Source of the DNA: Flavobacterium sp. | GTDB taxonomy: Bacteria; Bacteroidota; Bacteroidia; Flavobacteriales; Flavobacteriaceae | Assembly (NCBI RefSeq): GCF_024305175.1 | Contig: NZ_JAMWYY010000020.1 | Span: forward strand, 1 to 54,093 | Direction: 5' to 3' | Length of the DNA stretch: 54,093 nt | Made by a program: the position numbers and the translations under genes | Shown here: piece after piece, positions 34,345 to 42,635 of the stretch | Layout: every line of letters begins with the position of its first letter | How positions within the stretch are numbered: position 1 is the first letter of the stretch | The notes under the pieces: generated by a model | Told to the model about the DNA's origin: nothing | Databases searched by the model: none | Seen by the model: the letters and a program-made list of their open reading frames with translations, nothing else

Positions 34345-36072
34345 ATGGAAATTTCACAATCAATATTAGATAAAGTAAACGTGTGGCTAACACCGGGTTT
34401 TGATGCCGATACCCAGAATGCCATTAAAGAAATGATGACCTCATCTCCTAAAGAGCTGGAGGAAAGCTTTTATAAAAACCTTGAGTTTGGCACCGGCGGT
34501 ATGCGTGGCATTATGGGGCCGGGCACCAACCGCATCAATAAATATACACTGGGTAAAGCCACACAGGGATTATCAGAATACCTTAAAAAATCGTTTCCAG
34601 GCGAGCAGGTAAAAGTAGCCATTGCCTATGATTGCCGTAACAACAGCGACACACTTGCCAAAACAGTAGCCAATGTATTTTCGGCTAACGGTATAAAGGT
34701 TTACCTTTTTGAAGAGCTTCGCCCTACACCGGAACTTTCTTTTGCAGTTAAACACTTAAACTGCCATGCCGGTGTGGTACTAACAGCATCGCACAACCCA
34801 CCCGAATATAACGGATATAAAGTGTATTGGCAGGATGGCGGCCAGCTTGTACCGCCTCAGGATAAAGAAATTATAGATGTTATTGAGTCTTTAGAATACA
34901 GCCAGATAAACTTTGAGGCCAACGAAAGCCTCATAGAATATATTGGTAATGACCTTGACAGGGCATTTGTAAGGACATCTATACAAAATGCTACTTTTAA
35001 TACCAGCCAGGAAGCCAAAGACCAACTGAAAATAGTATTCACGCCGCTTCACGGTACATCGGTAAAACTGGTGCCTGATTTACTTGAAGATGCAGGATAC
35101 AACAATGTTTTCCTGGTTGCGGAACAATCAGTCCCTAACGGCAATTTCCCAACTGTAAAATCGCCAAACCCGGAAGAGCCGGAAGCACTCCAAATGGCAA
35201 TTGATCTTGCCGACCAGATGGATGCTGATATTGTGATAGGCACCGACCCTGACAGCGACAGGCTTGGCGTAGCCGTGCGCAACGGCAACGGCATCATGAC
35301 GTTGCTTAACGGAAACCAGACAATGGTATTGATGACGCATTTTTTACTGGAGCAGTGGAAAAAGCAGGGCAGGCTTAACGGCAACCAGTTTATAGGTTCT
35401 ACCATAGTTTCTACACCAATGATGATGGAGCTTGCTACAGCTTATAATATAGACTGCAAAGTAGGCCTTACAGGCTTTAAATGGATTGCCAAAATGATTA
35501 AGGATTTCCCAGAGCAGGAGTTTATTGGCGGGGGCGAAGAAAGTTTCGGTTATATGGTTGGCGATGCCGTTCGTGATAAAGATGCTGTAACCTCTACCCT
35601 GCTGATATGCGAAATGGCAGCACAGGCAAAAGAAAAGGCAAGCTCGCTTTATATGGAACTGCTTAAGCTTTATGCCGAATTCGGGTATTATAAAGAATCG
35701 CTGATATCGCTTACAAAAAAAGGTATAGAAGGCGCAGAAGAAATAAAGCAGATGATGGATGACCTTCGTAATAATCCTGTTGAAGAAATTAACGGGCAGC
35801 GCGTGGTTATGGTTGAAGACTATAAAACATCTGTAGCAAAAAACCTGATAACGAATGAGGAGGAAGAATTAGTACTTCCAAAATCGGATGTGCTGATATA
35901 TTACCTTGAAGACGGCAGCAAGATATGCGCCCGCCCAAGCGGTACCGAGCCAAAGATTAAATTTTACTTCAGCGTAAACGATACGCTTAACGATATAAAT
36001 GATTTCAAGAAAGTTGATGCCATGCTGGCTGACAGGGTTGAAAATATTATAAAAGGTATGAACTTAAATTAA
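34345..36072 (+). CDS. Phospho-sugar mutase (phosphoglucomutase/phosphomannomutase)
   Basis: Interconverts hexose-6-phosphate and hexose-1-phosphate through a phosphoserine intermediate. The active-site loop TASHNPPEYNGYKVYW carries the serine (about residue 148). The Mg2+ loop is GTDPDSDRLG, the sugar-binding loop GGEESFGYMVGD, and the phosphate-binding loop RPSGTEPKIKFYF. The length of 575 residues matches the PGM2-like type that prefers glucose or mannose/deoxyribose phosphates. The exact substrate is not decided by sequence. The ABC exporter gene begins 4 bases after its stop codon. Confidence 0.95.
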   Translation: MEISQSILDKVNVWLTPGFDADTQNAIKEMMTSSPKELEESFYKNLEFGTGGMRGIMGPGTNRINKYTLGKATQGLSEYLKKSFPGEQVKVAIAYDCRNNSDTLAKTVANVFSANGIKVYLFEELRPTPELSFAVKHLNCHAGVVLTASHNPPEYNGYKVYWQDGGQLVPPQDKEIIDVIESLEYSQINFEANESLIEYIGNDLDRAFVRTSIQNATFNTSQEAKDQLKIVFTPLHGTSVKLVPDLLEDAGYNNVFLVAEQSVPNGNFPTVKSPNPEEPEALQMAIDLADQMDADIVIGTDPDSDRLGVAVRNGNGIMTLLNGNQTMVLMTHFLLEQWKKQGRLNGNQFIGSTIVSTPMMMELATAYNIDCKVGLTGFKWIAKMIKDFPEQEFIGGGEESFGYMVGDAVRDKDAVTSTLLICEMAAQAKEKASSLYMELLKLYAEFGYYKESLISLTKKGIEGAEEIKQMMDDLRNNPVEEINGQRVVMVEDYKTSVAKNLITNEEEELVLPKSDVLIYYLEDGSKICARPSGTEPKIKFYFSVNDTLNDINDFKKVDAMLADRVENIIKGMNLN

Positions 36073-36076
36073 TTTA

Positions 36077-37903
36077 ATGAGTAGCTATAAAAAATTCTTC
36101 AGGTTCGCAAAACCTTACCGAAAGGAAATGTACCTCAACATTTTCTTTAATGTGCTGTATGCGTTGTTCAGTACGCTTTCACTGGTTGCGTTAATACCTG
36201 TTTTAAAAGTAATTTTTAACGACACAGAGCCAGTATTTGTAAAACCTGCGTATCAGGGGCTGGGCGAACTTAAACCTTTCATAGAAAATTACCTCAACTA
36301 CATACTAACAAAAGAGATTAGGGAACATGGGGTGTTTAATGTGCTGATGTTTATTATCGGCATCATTATATTTATTTTCCTTCTTAAAAATTTCACCAAT
36401 TACCTGGCTATGTATTTTGTAACCCATTTAAGAAATGGCGTTATAAAAGACCTGCGCACAGATTTATATAAAAAAGTAGTAAAGCTGCCTTTTTCCTACT
36501 ATTCAGGCACAACAAAGGGCGATGTTATAGCGCGCCTTACCACAGATGTAAACGAGATAAGCAACTCTTTTATGAACTATCTTGAAATGATAGTAAAGCA
36601 ACCCCTTACAATATTGTTTACACTGGTATCTATGTTTATATTAAGTACCAAGCTTACCATTTTTGTACTGGTGTTTATACCCATAGCAGGCTTTATTATA
36701 TCTAAAGTAGGCAAGTCGCTTAAAAAGCGTTCTATGCGTGTGCAGCAGCAGCAGGGCAAGGTACTCTCTATCCTCGAAGAAACCGTTGGCGGGCTAAAGG
36801 TGATAAAATCATTTACTGCCGAAGGTATATTCAGCACTAAGTTTACCAATATAAATCAGGCGCTTTTTCGTTCTTCAAACTCGGTAGCCAACAGGCAAAA
36901 CCTTGCTTCGCCTTTAAGTGAACTGCTTGGTATTGTGGTAATAGGCGTACTGCTTTGCTATGGTGGATATCTCGTTTTTGAAGATGAAACAATGGAAGCC
37001 GGATTCTTTCTTGGTTATATAACACTTGCCTATAATATTTTAACTCCTGCAAAAGATATATCTAAAGCCAGCTACAGCCTGAAGCGCGGTAATGCTTCTG
37101 CGGAGAGGATAACAGAACTGCTTGAGACAGACATCAGCATAGCAGATAAGCCTGATGCTATAGAAGCAACAGCATACGAAAGTGGTATCAGTATAGAAAA
37201 TGTTACATTCCGTTATGGCGAAGAAAACGTGCTTACCAACTTTTCGCTTACTGTACCTAAAGGGCAAACAGTGGCGCTGGTAGGGCAATCGGGCAGTGGC
37301 AAAAGTACCATAGCTAACCTGCTTACCCGTTTTTATGATGTGCAGGAAGGCAGCATAAAAGTAAGCGGTACCGATATAAGGGATTATAAGCTGAAAACGC
37401 TTCGCGGTATGATGGGGCTTGTAACGCAGGACAGTATATTGTTTAATGATACTGTTCGTAACAACGTGGCACTGGGCAAGGAAAACGCAACTGATGAAGA
37501 GATAATTGCTGCGCTAAAAGTAGCTAATGCCTACGAGTTTGTGGAAGGCCTTCCGGAAGGCATACACACCAATATAGGAGATGGCGGCAACAAATTGAGC
37601 GGAGGGCAAAAGCAACGCCTCAGCATTGCAAGGGCAGTACTTAAAAACCCGCCGATAATGATACTGGATGAAGCTACCTCTGCACTGGATACCGAAAGTG
37701 AAAGGCTGGTACAGGAAGCGCTGGAAAACATGATGCAAAACCGCACATCAGTAGTCATCGCACACAGGCTGAGCACTATTCAAAAGGCAGATAAAATTGT
37801 GGTAATGCAAAAAGGCCGCATTGTAGAACAGGGCACGCACGATGAACTGATAGCACATGACGGGACTTATAAAAAACTCGTTACTATGCAAAGCTTTGAA
37901 TAG
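36077..37903 (+). CDS. ABC exporter with fused permease and ATPase (MsbA-like)
   Basis: A 608-residue half-transporter that works as a homodimer in the inner membrane. The N-terminal ~335 residues hold six membrane helices of the type I exporter fold. The ATPase domain has Walker A VALVGQSGSGKST (about 403), signature LSGGQKQRLSIARA (about 506), Walker B IMILDEATSALD and the H-loop VIAHRLST. Lipid A flippases and peptide or drug exporters share this plan, so the cargo is uncertain. The gene follows the phosphohexomutase by 4 bases and is ended by a hairpin at 37918. Confidence 0.93.
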   Translation: MSSYKKFFRFAKPYRKEMYLNIFFNVLYALFSTLSLVALIPVLKVIFNDTEPVFVKPAYQGLGELKPFIENYLNYILTKEIREHGVFNVLMFIIGIIIFIFLLKNFTNYLAMYFVTHLRNGVIKDLRTDLYKKVVKLPFSYYSGTTKGDVIARLTTDVNEISNSFMNYLEMIVKQPLTILFTLVSMFILSTKLTIFVLVFIPIAGFIISKVGKSLKKRSMRVQQQQGKVLSILEETVGGLKVIKSFTAEGIFSTKFTNINQALFRSSNSVANRQNLASPLSELLGIVVIGVLLCYGGYLVFEDETMEAGFFLGYITLAYNILTPAKDISKASYSLKRGNASAERITELLETDISIADKPDAIEATAYESGISIENVTFRYGEENVLTNFSLTVPKGQTVALVGQSGSGKSTIANLLTRFYDVQEGSIKVSGTDIRDYKLKTLRGMMGLVTQDSILFNDTVRNNVALGKENATDEEIIAALKVANAYEFVEGLPEGIHTNIGDGGNKLSGGQKQRLSIARAVLKNPPIMILDEATSALDTESERLVQEALENMMQNRTSVVIAHRLSTIQKADKIVVMQKGRIVEQGTHDELIAHDGTYKKLVTMQSFE

Positions 37904-37917
37904 CTAAATAAATTTTA

Positions 37918-37944
37918 AAACAGCCGCAGCCTTTGCGGCTGTTT
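37918..37944 (+). terminator. Terminator after the ABC exporter gene
   Basis: A perfect 11-base stem (37918-37928 with 37934-37944) with a 5-base loop and T-rich end, 15 bases after the stop codon. Confidence 0.85.
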
Positions 37945-37983
37945 CATTTTAGATGTATTTTTACGTTTAATACTAAACTATAT

Positions 37984-38616
37984 ATGCCGATAAAAGCCAT
38001 CATCTACGATCTCGACAATACTGTTTACCCTGTTAGTGCTATTGGAGAAAAGCTTTTCGGGCCGCTGTTTGAACTGATTAAGGAGAGCGGGCAGCACACC
38101 GAAGATTTTGACGCCATAAAATTTGCCATAATGCGCACGCCTTTCAGGATTGTGGCACAAAGGCATAACTTTAGCCCTGAACTTACCGAAAAGGGAATTG
38201 CACTACAGGAAGAACTGGAATATGAAGATGCCATAGAGACTTTTGAAGATTATCCCGAAATCAAGAATATTCCCGCAGAACGCTTTTTAGTTACTACCGG
38301 TTTCCGTAAAATGCAGCTGAGCAAGATAAAGCAGATGGGGATAGAAGCAGACTTTAAGGAACTTCATGTGGTTGACCCCACAAAAACAAGCAAGAAAGAG
38401 GTTTTTGCTGATATACTTAAAAGATACAGCTATTTTCCGGAAGAAGTACTGGTTATTGGCGATGACCCTGAATCGGAAATTGCGGCGGCAAAAGCTTTAG
38501 GTATTACAACAGTTCTGTATGATAAAAATAACCTGCATAGCGCAGATAAAGCTGATTACAGGATTGATCATTTTAAAGACCTTAAAGCAATATGGCAGGA
38601 AGCCGGCAACAGATAA
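37984..38616 (+). CDS. HAD superfamily hydrolase
   Basis: A 210-residue cytoplasmic phosphatase of the haloacid dehalogenase fold. Motif I is IYDLDNTVYP (nucleophile and acid/base Asp at about residues 9 and 11), motif II is LVTTGFRK, a lysine lies in TSKKEVF, and motif IV is VIGDDPESEIAAAKALG. The short cap resembles the pyrimidine 5'-nucleotidase/YjjG group, but the substrate is open. The start at 37984 avoids an upstream extension that would run into the preceding terminator. There is no obvious partner gene. Confidence 0.88.
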   Translation: MPIKAIIYDLDNTVYPVSAIGEKLFGPLFELIKESGQHTEDFDAIKFAIMRTPFRIVAQRHNFSPELTEKGIALQEELEYEDAIETFEDYPEIKNIPAERFLVTTGFRKMQLSKIKQMGIEADFKELHVVDPTKTSKKEVFADILKRYSYFPEEVLVIGDDPESEIAAAKALGITTVLYDKNNLHSADKADYRIDHFKDLKAIWQEAGNR

Positions 38617-38678
38617 CAGTATTTTAACCGCTGCGTGAACTTAACATTGCTAAATTTACGAACTAAAATAACCGGTAT

Positions 38679-39377
38679 ATGTATGTACCTCACGCTAATA
38701 TAACCGTTCCTGAACCCGATACTATTGTATGGAAGTACCTGGACTTATCTAAGTTCCTGGACTTGCTACTGTGCAAAAAACTATTCATGGCACGTTCTGA
38801 TAAATTTGAAGACCAGTATGAAGGCACCTTTAGCGAGCCAACCTTTGGCGAAATAAAGAAGATTGCCGAGAACAACCCCAGGTTTTTAGACCACTACAAA
38901 ACCCATAGGGAAAAGGTAGTTATCAGCAGTTGGCACATTAACGAATATGAATCGTATGCCATGTGGCAGATTTTTACACAGAATAACGAAGGGCTTGCCA
39001 TACAAAGCACGATAGGCAGGCTGCAACAGGCTATGGAGCCTGAAAGAAGGTATGAGCAGCATATTGGCGCTGTAAATTACATCGATTATAAGAAGGAGTT
39101 TATCCCGTTTGATGATACCTTCTTTCCGTTTCTGTTTAAGCGCAAGAGCTTTCAGTATGAAGGAGAAGTACGTATAATATCGGATATTACCAAGTATAAC
39201 CAAACTATTAATGATGGTTTGAAGATAGATGTAGATATCAATAAACTGATTGAAAAGATATACATCCACCCAAAATCAGAGAACTGGTATAAAAACCTCG
39301 TGATACAGCTGATGGAGCAGTTAGGCTTTAACTTTACTATAGAAAAATCTGACCTTGAAAGCGAAATACTGATTTAA
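38679..39377 (+). CDS. DUF2971-like protein
   Basis: A 232-residue cytoplasmic protein. The pattern VWKYLDLSKFLDLLLCKKLFMARSD, then SSWHINEYESYAMWQIF with the strongly conserved W-x-x-N-x-x-E-S-x-A-M-W, and FQYEGEVRIIS are those of DUF2971. The family is found in scattered fashion across bacteria and its biochemical role is unknown to me. The lone position between an HAD hydrolase (62-base gap) and a convergent lipoprotein gene (3-base gap) gives no hint. Confidence 0.8.
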   Translation: MYVPHANITVPEPDTIVWKYLDLSKFLDLLLCKKLFMARSDKFEDQYEGTFSEPTFGEIKKIAENNPRFLDHYKTHREKVVISSWHINEYESYAMWQIFTQNNEGLAIQSTIGRLQQAMEPERRYEQHIGAVNYIDYKKEFIPFDDTFFPFLFKRKSFQYEGEVRIISDITKYNQTINDGLKIDVDINKLIEKIYIHPKSENWYKNLVIQLMEQLGFNFTIEKSDLESEILI

Positions 39378-39380
39378 AGC

Positions 39381-40097
39381 TTACTGCACCGGCTCATAAT
39401 CAGTAGTAGCCCATTCATCCGAAAGTAAATCTACATAATGGTAATGCACCTTGTCTTTTTCATCAAACGCGCCGTTTTGGTTTATATCCTCAATAGTGCG
39501 GAAGTAAAGCCTGTTTTTCGCCTCAACAATATTCCAGTCTAACAGTTCCTGCATATCCAGCGTAAGCTTGTGGAAATTCCTGCCGCTGATATCACTTACA
39601 TATAATGACTTAATATCATTTATGTCTATCTTCTTGTCTTTGTTGGTGTCCGAATCTACCATAGAATAAACAAGCACCTGCCTTTTGCTGATGGTATTAA
39701 GGTAGGTTACGGTTTGTATCTGCACATGCTTATCTGTAAGCGGGTATAGTGCTGTACTGTCTATATGCTGAAACTTAAGGTTCTCAAAATAGCCTGTAAG
39801 CTCATAACGGTTATAGTTGGATATGGCATAGCTTATGTTATTGGTACGGCTGCTGCCATAGCTCCTGGCCTTGTCATCATACACACGTATATCGCCAATG
39901 GGGTGTATCAGGTACTTTGTGCCTTCCATGTGCACCGGAAGGTCGGCTACCTTTATTTGCGCAGAATCAGGCTTAACATCCTTTTGTTCTTCTGCCCTGT
40001 TTTCATATATAACCTTTGGCTTAGGCTTCTCTTCTTTGCGGCAGCTTACTGCGGCAAGGGCTGCAAAAGATAAAACCAGTAGTGTGCTCTTTTTCAT
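39381..40097 (-). CDS. Lipoprotein with two EF-hand-like calcium loops
   Basis: A 238-residue lipoprotein, starting MKKSTLLVLSF with lipobox LAAVSC. The residues just after the cysteine (RKEE) fit the K-(D/E)2 surface-export signal described for Capnocytophaga lipoproteins, so surface exposure is likely but inferred. Two Ca2+-loop-like motifs are present: DTNKDKKIDIND at about residue 150 and DINQNGAFDEKD at about 203, each with acidic or amide ligands at positions 1, 3, 5, 9 and 12. The rest is mostly beta-strand. The frame extends 14 codons upstream, but the signal peptide fixes the start at 40097. It is the third gene after M23 peptidase and TonB receptor. Confidence 0.75.
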   Translation of the reverse strand: MKKSTLLVLSFAALAAVSCRKEEKPKPKVIYENRAEEQKDVKPDSAQIKVADLPVHMEGTKYLIHPIGDIRVYDDKARSYGSSRTNNISYAISNYNRYELTGYFENLKFQHIDSTALYPLTDKHVQIQTVTYLNTISKRQVLVYSMVDSDTNKDKKIDINDIKSLYVSDISGRNFHKLTLDMQELLDWNIVEAKNRLYFRTIEDINQNGAFDEKDKVHYHYVDLLSDEWATTDYEPVQ

Positions 40098-40142
40098 TTT
40101 TGATAAGGATATAACCCAAAAATAAGGAAAATGTTTCAATTA

Positions 40143-42635
40143 TCAGATACGTGCCGTAAGCTTAAGGCTGAAAACACGGCTGGTTAAATAGTTAGGTATG
40201 CCATATTGTGTTTTGGTATAAACATCGCGCACCCATGTATTGGTTATGGCATTCTGGTTATCAAACAGGTTAAATATCTCAAGCCCGAGGGAAAGTTCAT
40301 CAAAGGCCGCAAGCCAGCTGTCAGCATCAACTTTTTTACTGTCATCGGTAAACACATAAGCAAAGCCGGCATCGGCACGGCGGTAATCTCTTAATCTCGA
40401 CTGGTACACATAAGGGTCGGCATACGATGGCGAACCACCCGGCAGGCCGGTATTATAAACCAGGTTAAGGTACATTCTCAGGCTTGGTATATTAGGCACA
40501 TAATCCTGGAAAAGCAACCCGAATTTAAGCCTTTGGTCGGTTGGGCGGGCAATATAGCCCCTATCCCTGTAATTCTCTTCGGTCTTCATATAACCGAAAG
40601 TAAACCATGACTGCGTGCCGGGAACAAACTCTCCGTTAAGGCGCATATCCAAACCATAGGCATAGGCAACCGCATCGTTATTGGCACGGTAACGGATACG
40701 CACATTTTCCAGCGTGTAAGTGTTTACATCATCCATATCTTTATAATAAGCCTCAGTAACCAGCTTAAATGGCCTGCCACCCCACATTTTAAAACTATAG
40801 TCGTTACCAAGCACCACATGTATAGAGCGCTGTGCCTTTACATCAGGATTAACAACACCTAAAGAATCGCGAAGCTCCCTGTAAAAAGGCGGCTGGTAAT
40901 ACAAACCTCCTGCAAGGCGGAAAAGCATATCTTTTTCCCAGTTCGGCTTCAGGCTAAACTGCGCACGCGGGCTAACCACTACCTGGCTTTTGCCTTTGCC
41001 GCTTATGTCGCTGTCAACCTGCCATTGGTGCGCCCTTACCCCCAGGTTCATGTAGGCTTCGCTATTGCCAAGCTTTGCCCTGCGGCTCCATTGGGCATAG
41101 CCCTGCATACGGTTTATAACAACAAAGTTGGTAGCCCTTACATTTTGGTAAGGCGTTAGCGGGCCATAGTAAGGATTGTAGGGCTGGTCGTTTACCTGCC
41201 TGTCTATTACAGGTGAGGGCAAAGAAAAGCCTGCAGAGTCTATTACCTCCCACTCTACCAGCCTGTCGCGAAAATCTTCGCGGGTATATTTTACGCCCCA
41301 CTCTACAAGGCTCGTTTTAAAATCATGTACCCCTTTAACCTCGGCATTGGCTATAAGGGCATCAAGGTCGTTACGCCCGTGGTTAAGCTGAGAGCCTACT
41401 CCCCTTGGGTTTTGTATCTGCCCGAGAGATTCACTTCCTATAGACGTATCTACATCGCCCAATACATATTGTGCAAGTATATCAAAATGCTCCTGTTCCT
41501 GCGTGTGGTAAACAGAGCCTATAACCTTTAAGGTAAAATAATCAGAAACTTTATAAGTTGATTTTAATGCACCAAAATAAGTAAGGTATTCATCCTGTTC
41601 CTGCCCTTCATAAAATATCTGCAATGCTATAGGTTCATCTATAGTACCAAAATTGGTTTGGCGTGTCAGCGGTTCATAATTGTATTTATTCTGCGATATG
41701 TTACCCAAAAAGCTAATCTCCCATTTATCCGATGGCATAAAGTTTACCATTGTCTGCACATCGGCAAAAACAGGGTTAAAGTTGGTTTCGGTTTGCTGGC
41801 TGTTTACCAAAAGGCTGTTGTTACGGTAACGTGCACCCGTAATGGCACTCCATTTTTTGTCTTTAGAAATACCTTCAAGGGTCAGGCTTCCGCCGAGGAA
41901 GCTCGCCTCCAGTTCAGCTCCGTAATCAACCGGCCTTCGGTAGGTAATATCAAGTACCGAAGAGAGCTTATCTCCATAGCGTGACTGGAAGCCGCCTGAG
42001 TAGAACTGCACATCTTCTGCCATAGCAGAATTGGTAAAACTTAAACCTTCCTGCTGCCCGGAGCGTATAAGCAACGGCCTGTATATTTCTATATCTTCTA
42101 CATATACAAGGTTTTCATCATAGTTACCGCCACGCACAGAGTATTGTGTACTAAGTTCATTATTACTGTTACCTCCCAAAAGTTTTACTATAGCCTCTAC
42201 CCCGCCGTTTGCACTTGGTATTTTCCTGAGCAATGCTGGTGGTATATCAATAGCACCCTGAAGTTTTTTACGCCCTGTTGGCGAATCTATCTCAACTGTT
42301 TTAAGTGTTGTGAGCCCTGTTAAAAGTATGGAGTTAAACTCATATACCGTGCCCGGTGGCAACTCTACACCTTCATAAACTGAATTGGCAAAACTAACAT
42401 GGGTAAAGTGCACATCTACAGGAACATTTGCAGGGAGAACTATTTTGTAATAGCCTCTTTGGTCGGTATTAGCAGAAACGCGCCCGTCAGGGCCATCATA
42501 ATATATATTTACGCCCTCTATAGGCATATTGTGCTCATCCAGCATTACACCATGCATAAAAGGGGCATTTTGAGCTAAAACCACACTGCTGACCAGGAAC
42601 AGGGCCAACGCAAGGAACTTATTTATTGTTTTCAA
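40143..42635 (-). CDS. TonB-dependent outer-membrane receptor
   Basis: An energy-dependent uptake protein. The first domain is carboxypeptidase-like (about residues 25-110 after the signal peptide), then a plug with SANGGVEAIVKLLGG and SVRGGNYDENLVYVEDIEIYRP, then a long beta-barrel ending in RVFSLKLTARI with the terminal aromatic/charged pattern of porins. No SusD partner is next to it, so glycan uptake is not implied. The start is uncertain: a TTG at 42635 gives a perfect signal peptide (KTINKFLALALFLVSS) and overlaps the M23 gene by 17 bases, while an ATG at 42695 would add 20 residues. I prefer the TTG. Substrate unknown. Confidence 0.88.
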   Translation of the reverse strand: MKTINKFLALALFLVSSVVLAQNAPFMHGVMLDEHNMPIEGVNIYYDGPDGRVSANTDQRGYYKIVLPANVPVDVHFTHVSFANSVYEGVELPPGTVYEFNSILLTGLTTLKTVEIDSPTGRKKLQGAIDIPPALLRKIPSANGGVEAIVKLLGGNSNNELSTQYSVRGGNYDENLVYVEDIEIYRPLLIRSGQQEGLSFTNSAMAEDVQFYSGGFQSRYGDKLSSVLDITYRRPVDYGAELEASFLGGSLTLEGISKDKKWSAITGARYRNNSLLVNSQQTETNFNPVFADVQTMVNFMPSDKWEISFLGNISQNKYNYEPLTRQTNFGTIDEPIALQIFYEGQEQDEYLTYFGALKSTYKVSDYFTLKVIGSVYHTQEQEHFDILAQYVLGDVDTSIGSESLGQIQNPRGVGSQLNHGRNDLDALIANAEVKGVHDFKTSLVEWGVKYTREDFRDRLVEWEVIDSAGFSLPSPVIDRQVNDQPYNPYYGPLTPYQNVRATNFVVINRMQGYAQWSRRAKLGNSEAYMNLGVRAHQWQVDSDISGKGKSQVVVSPRAQFSLKPNWEKDMLFRLAGGLYYQPPFYRELRDSLGVVNPDVKAQRSIHVVLGNDYSFKMWGGRPFKLVTEAYYKDMDDVNTYTLENVRIRYRANNDAVAYAYGLDMRLNGEFVPGTQSWFTFGYMKTEENYRDRGYIARPTDQRLKFGLLFQDYVPNIPSLRMYLNLVYNTGLPGGSPSYADPYVYQSRLRDYRRADAGFAYVFTDDSKKVDADSWLAAFDELSLGLEIFNLFDNQNAITNTWVRDVYTKTQYGIPNYLTSRVFSLKLTARI

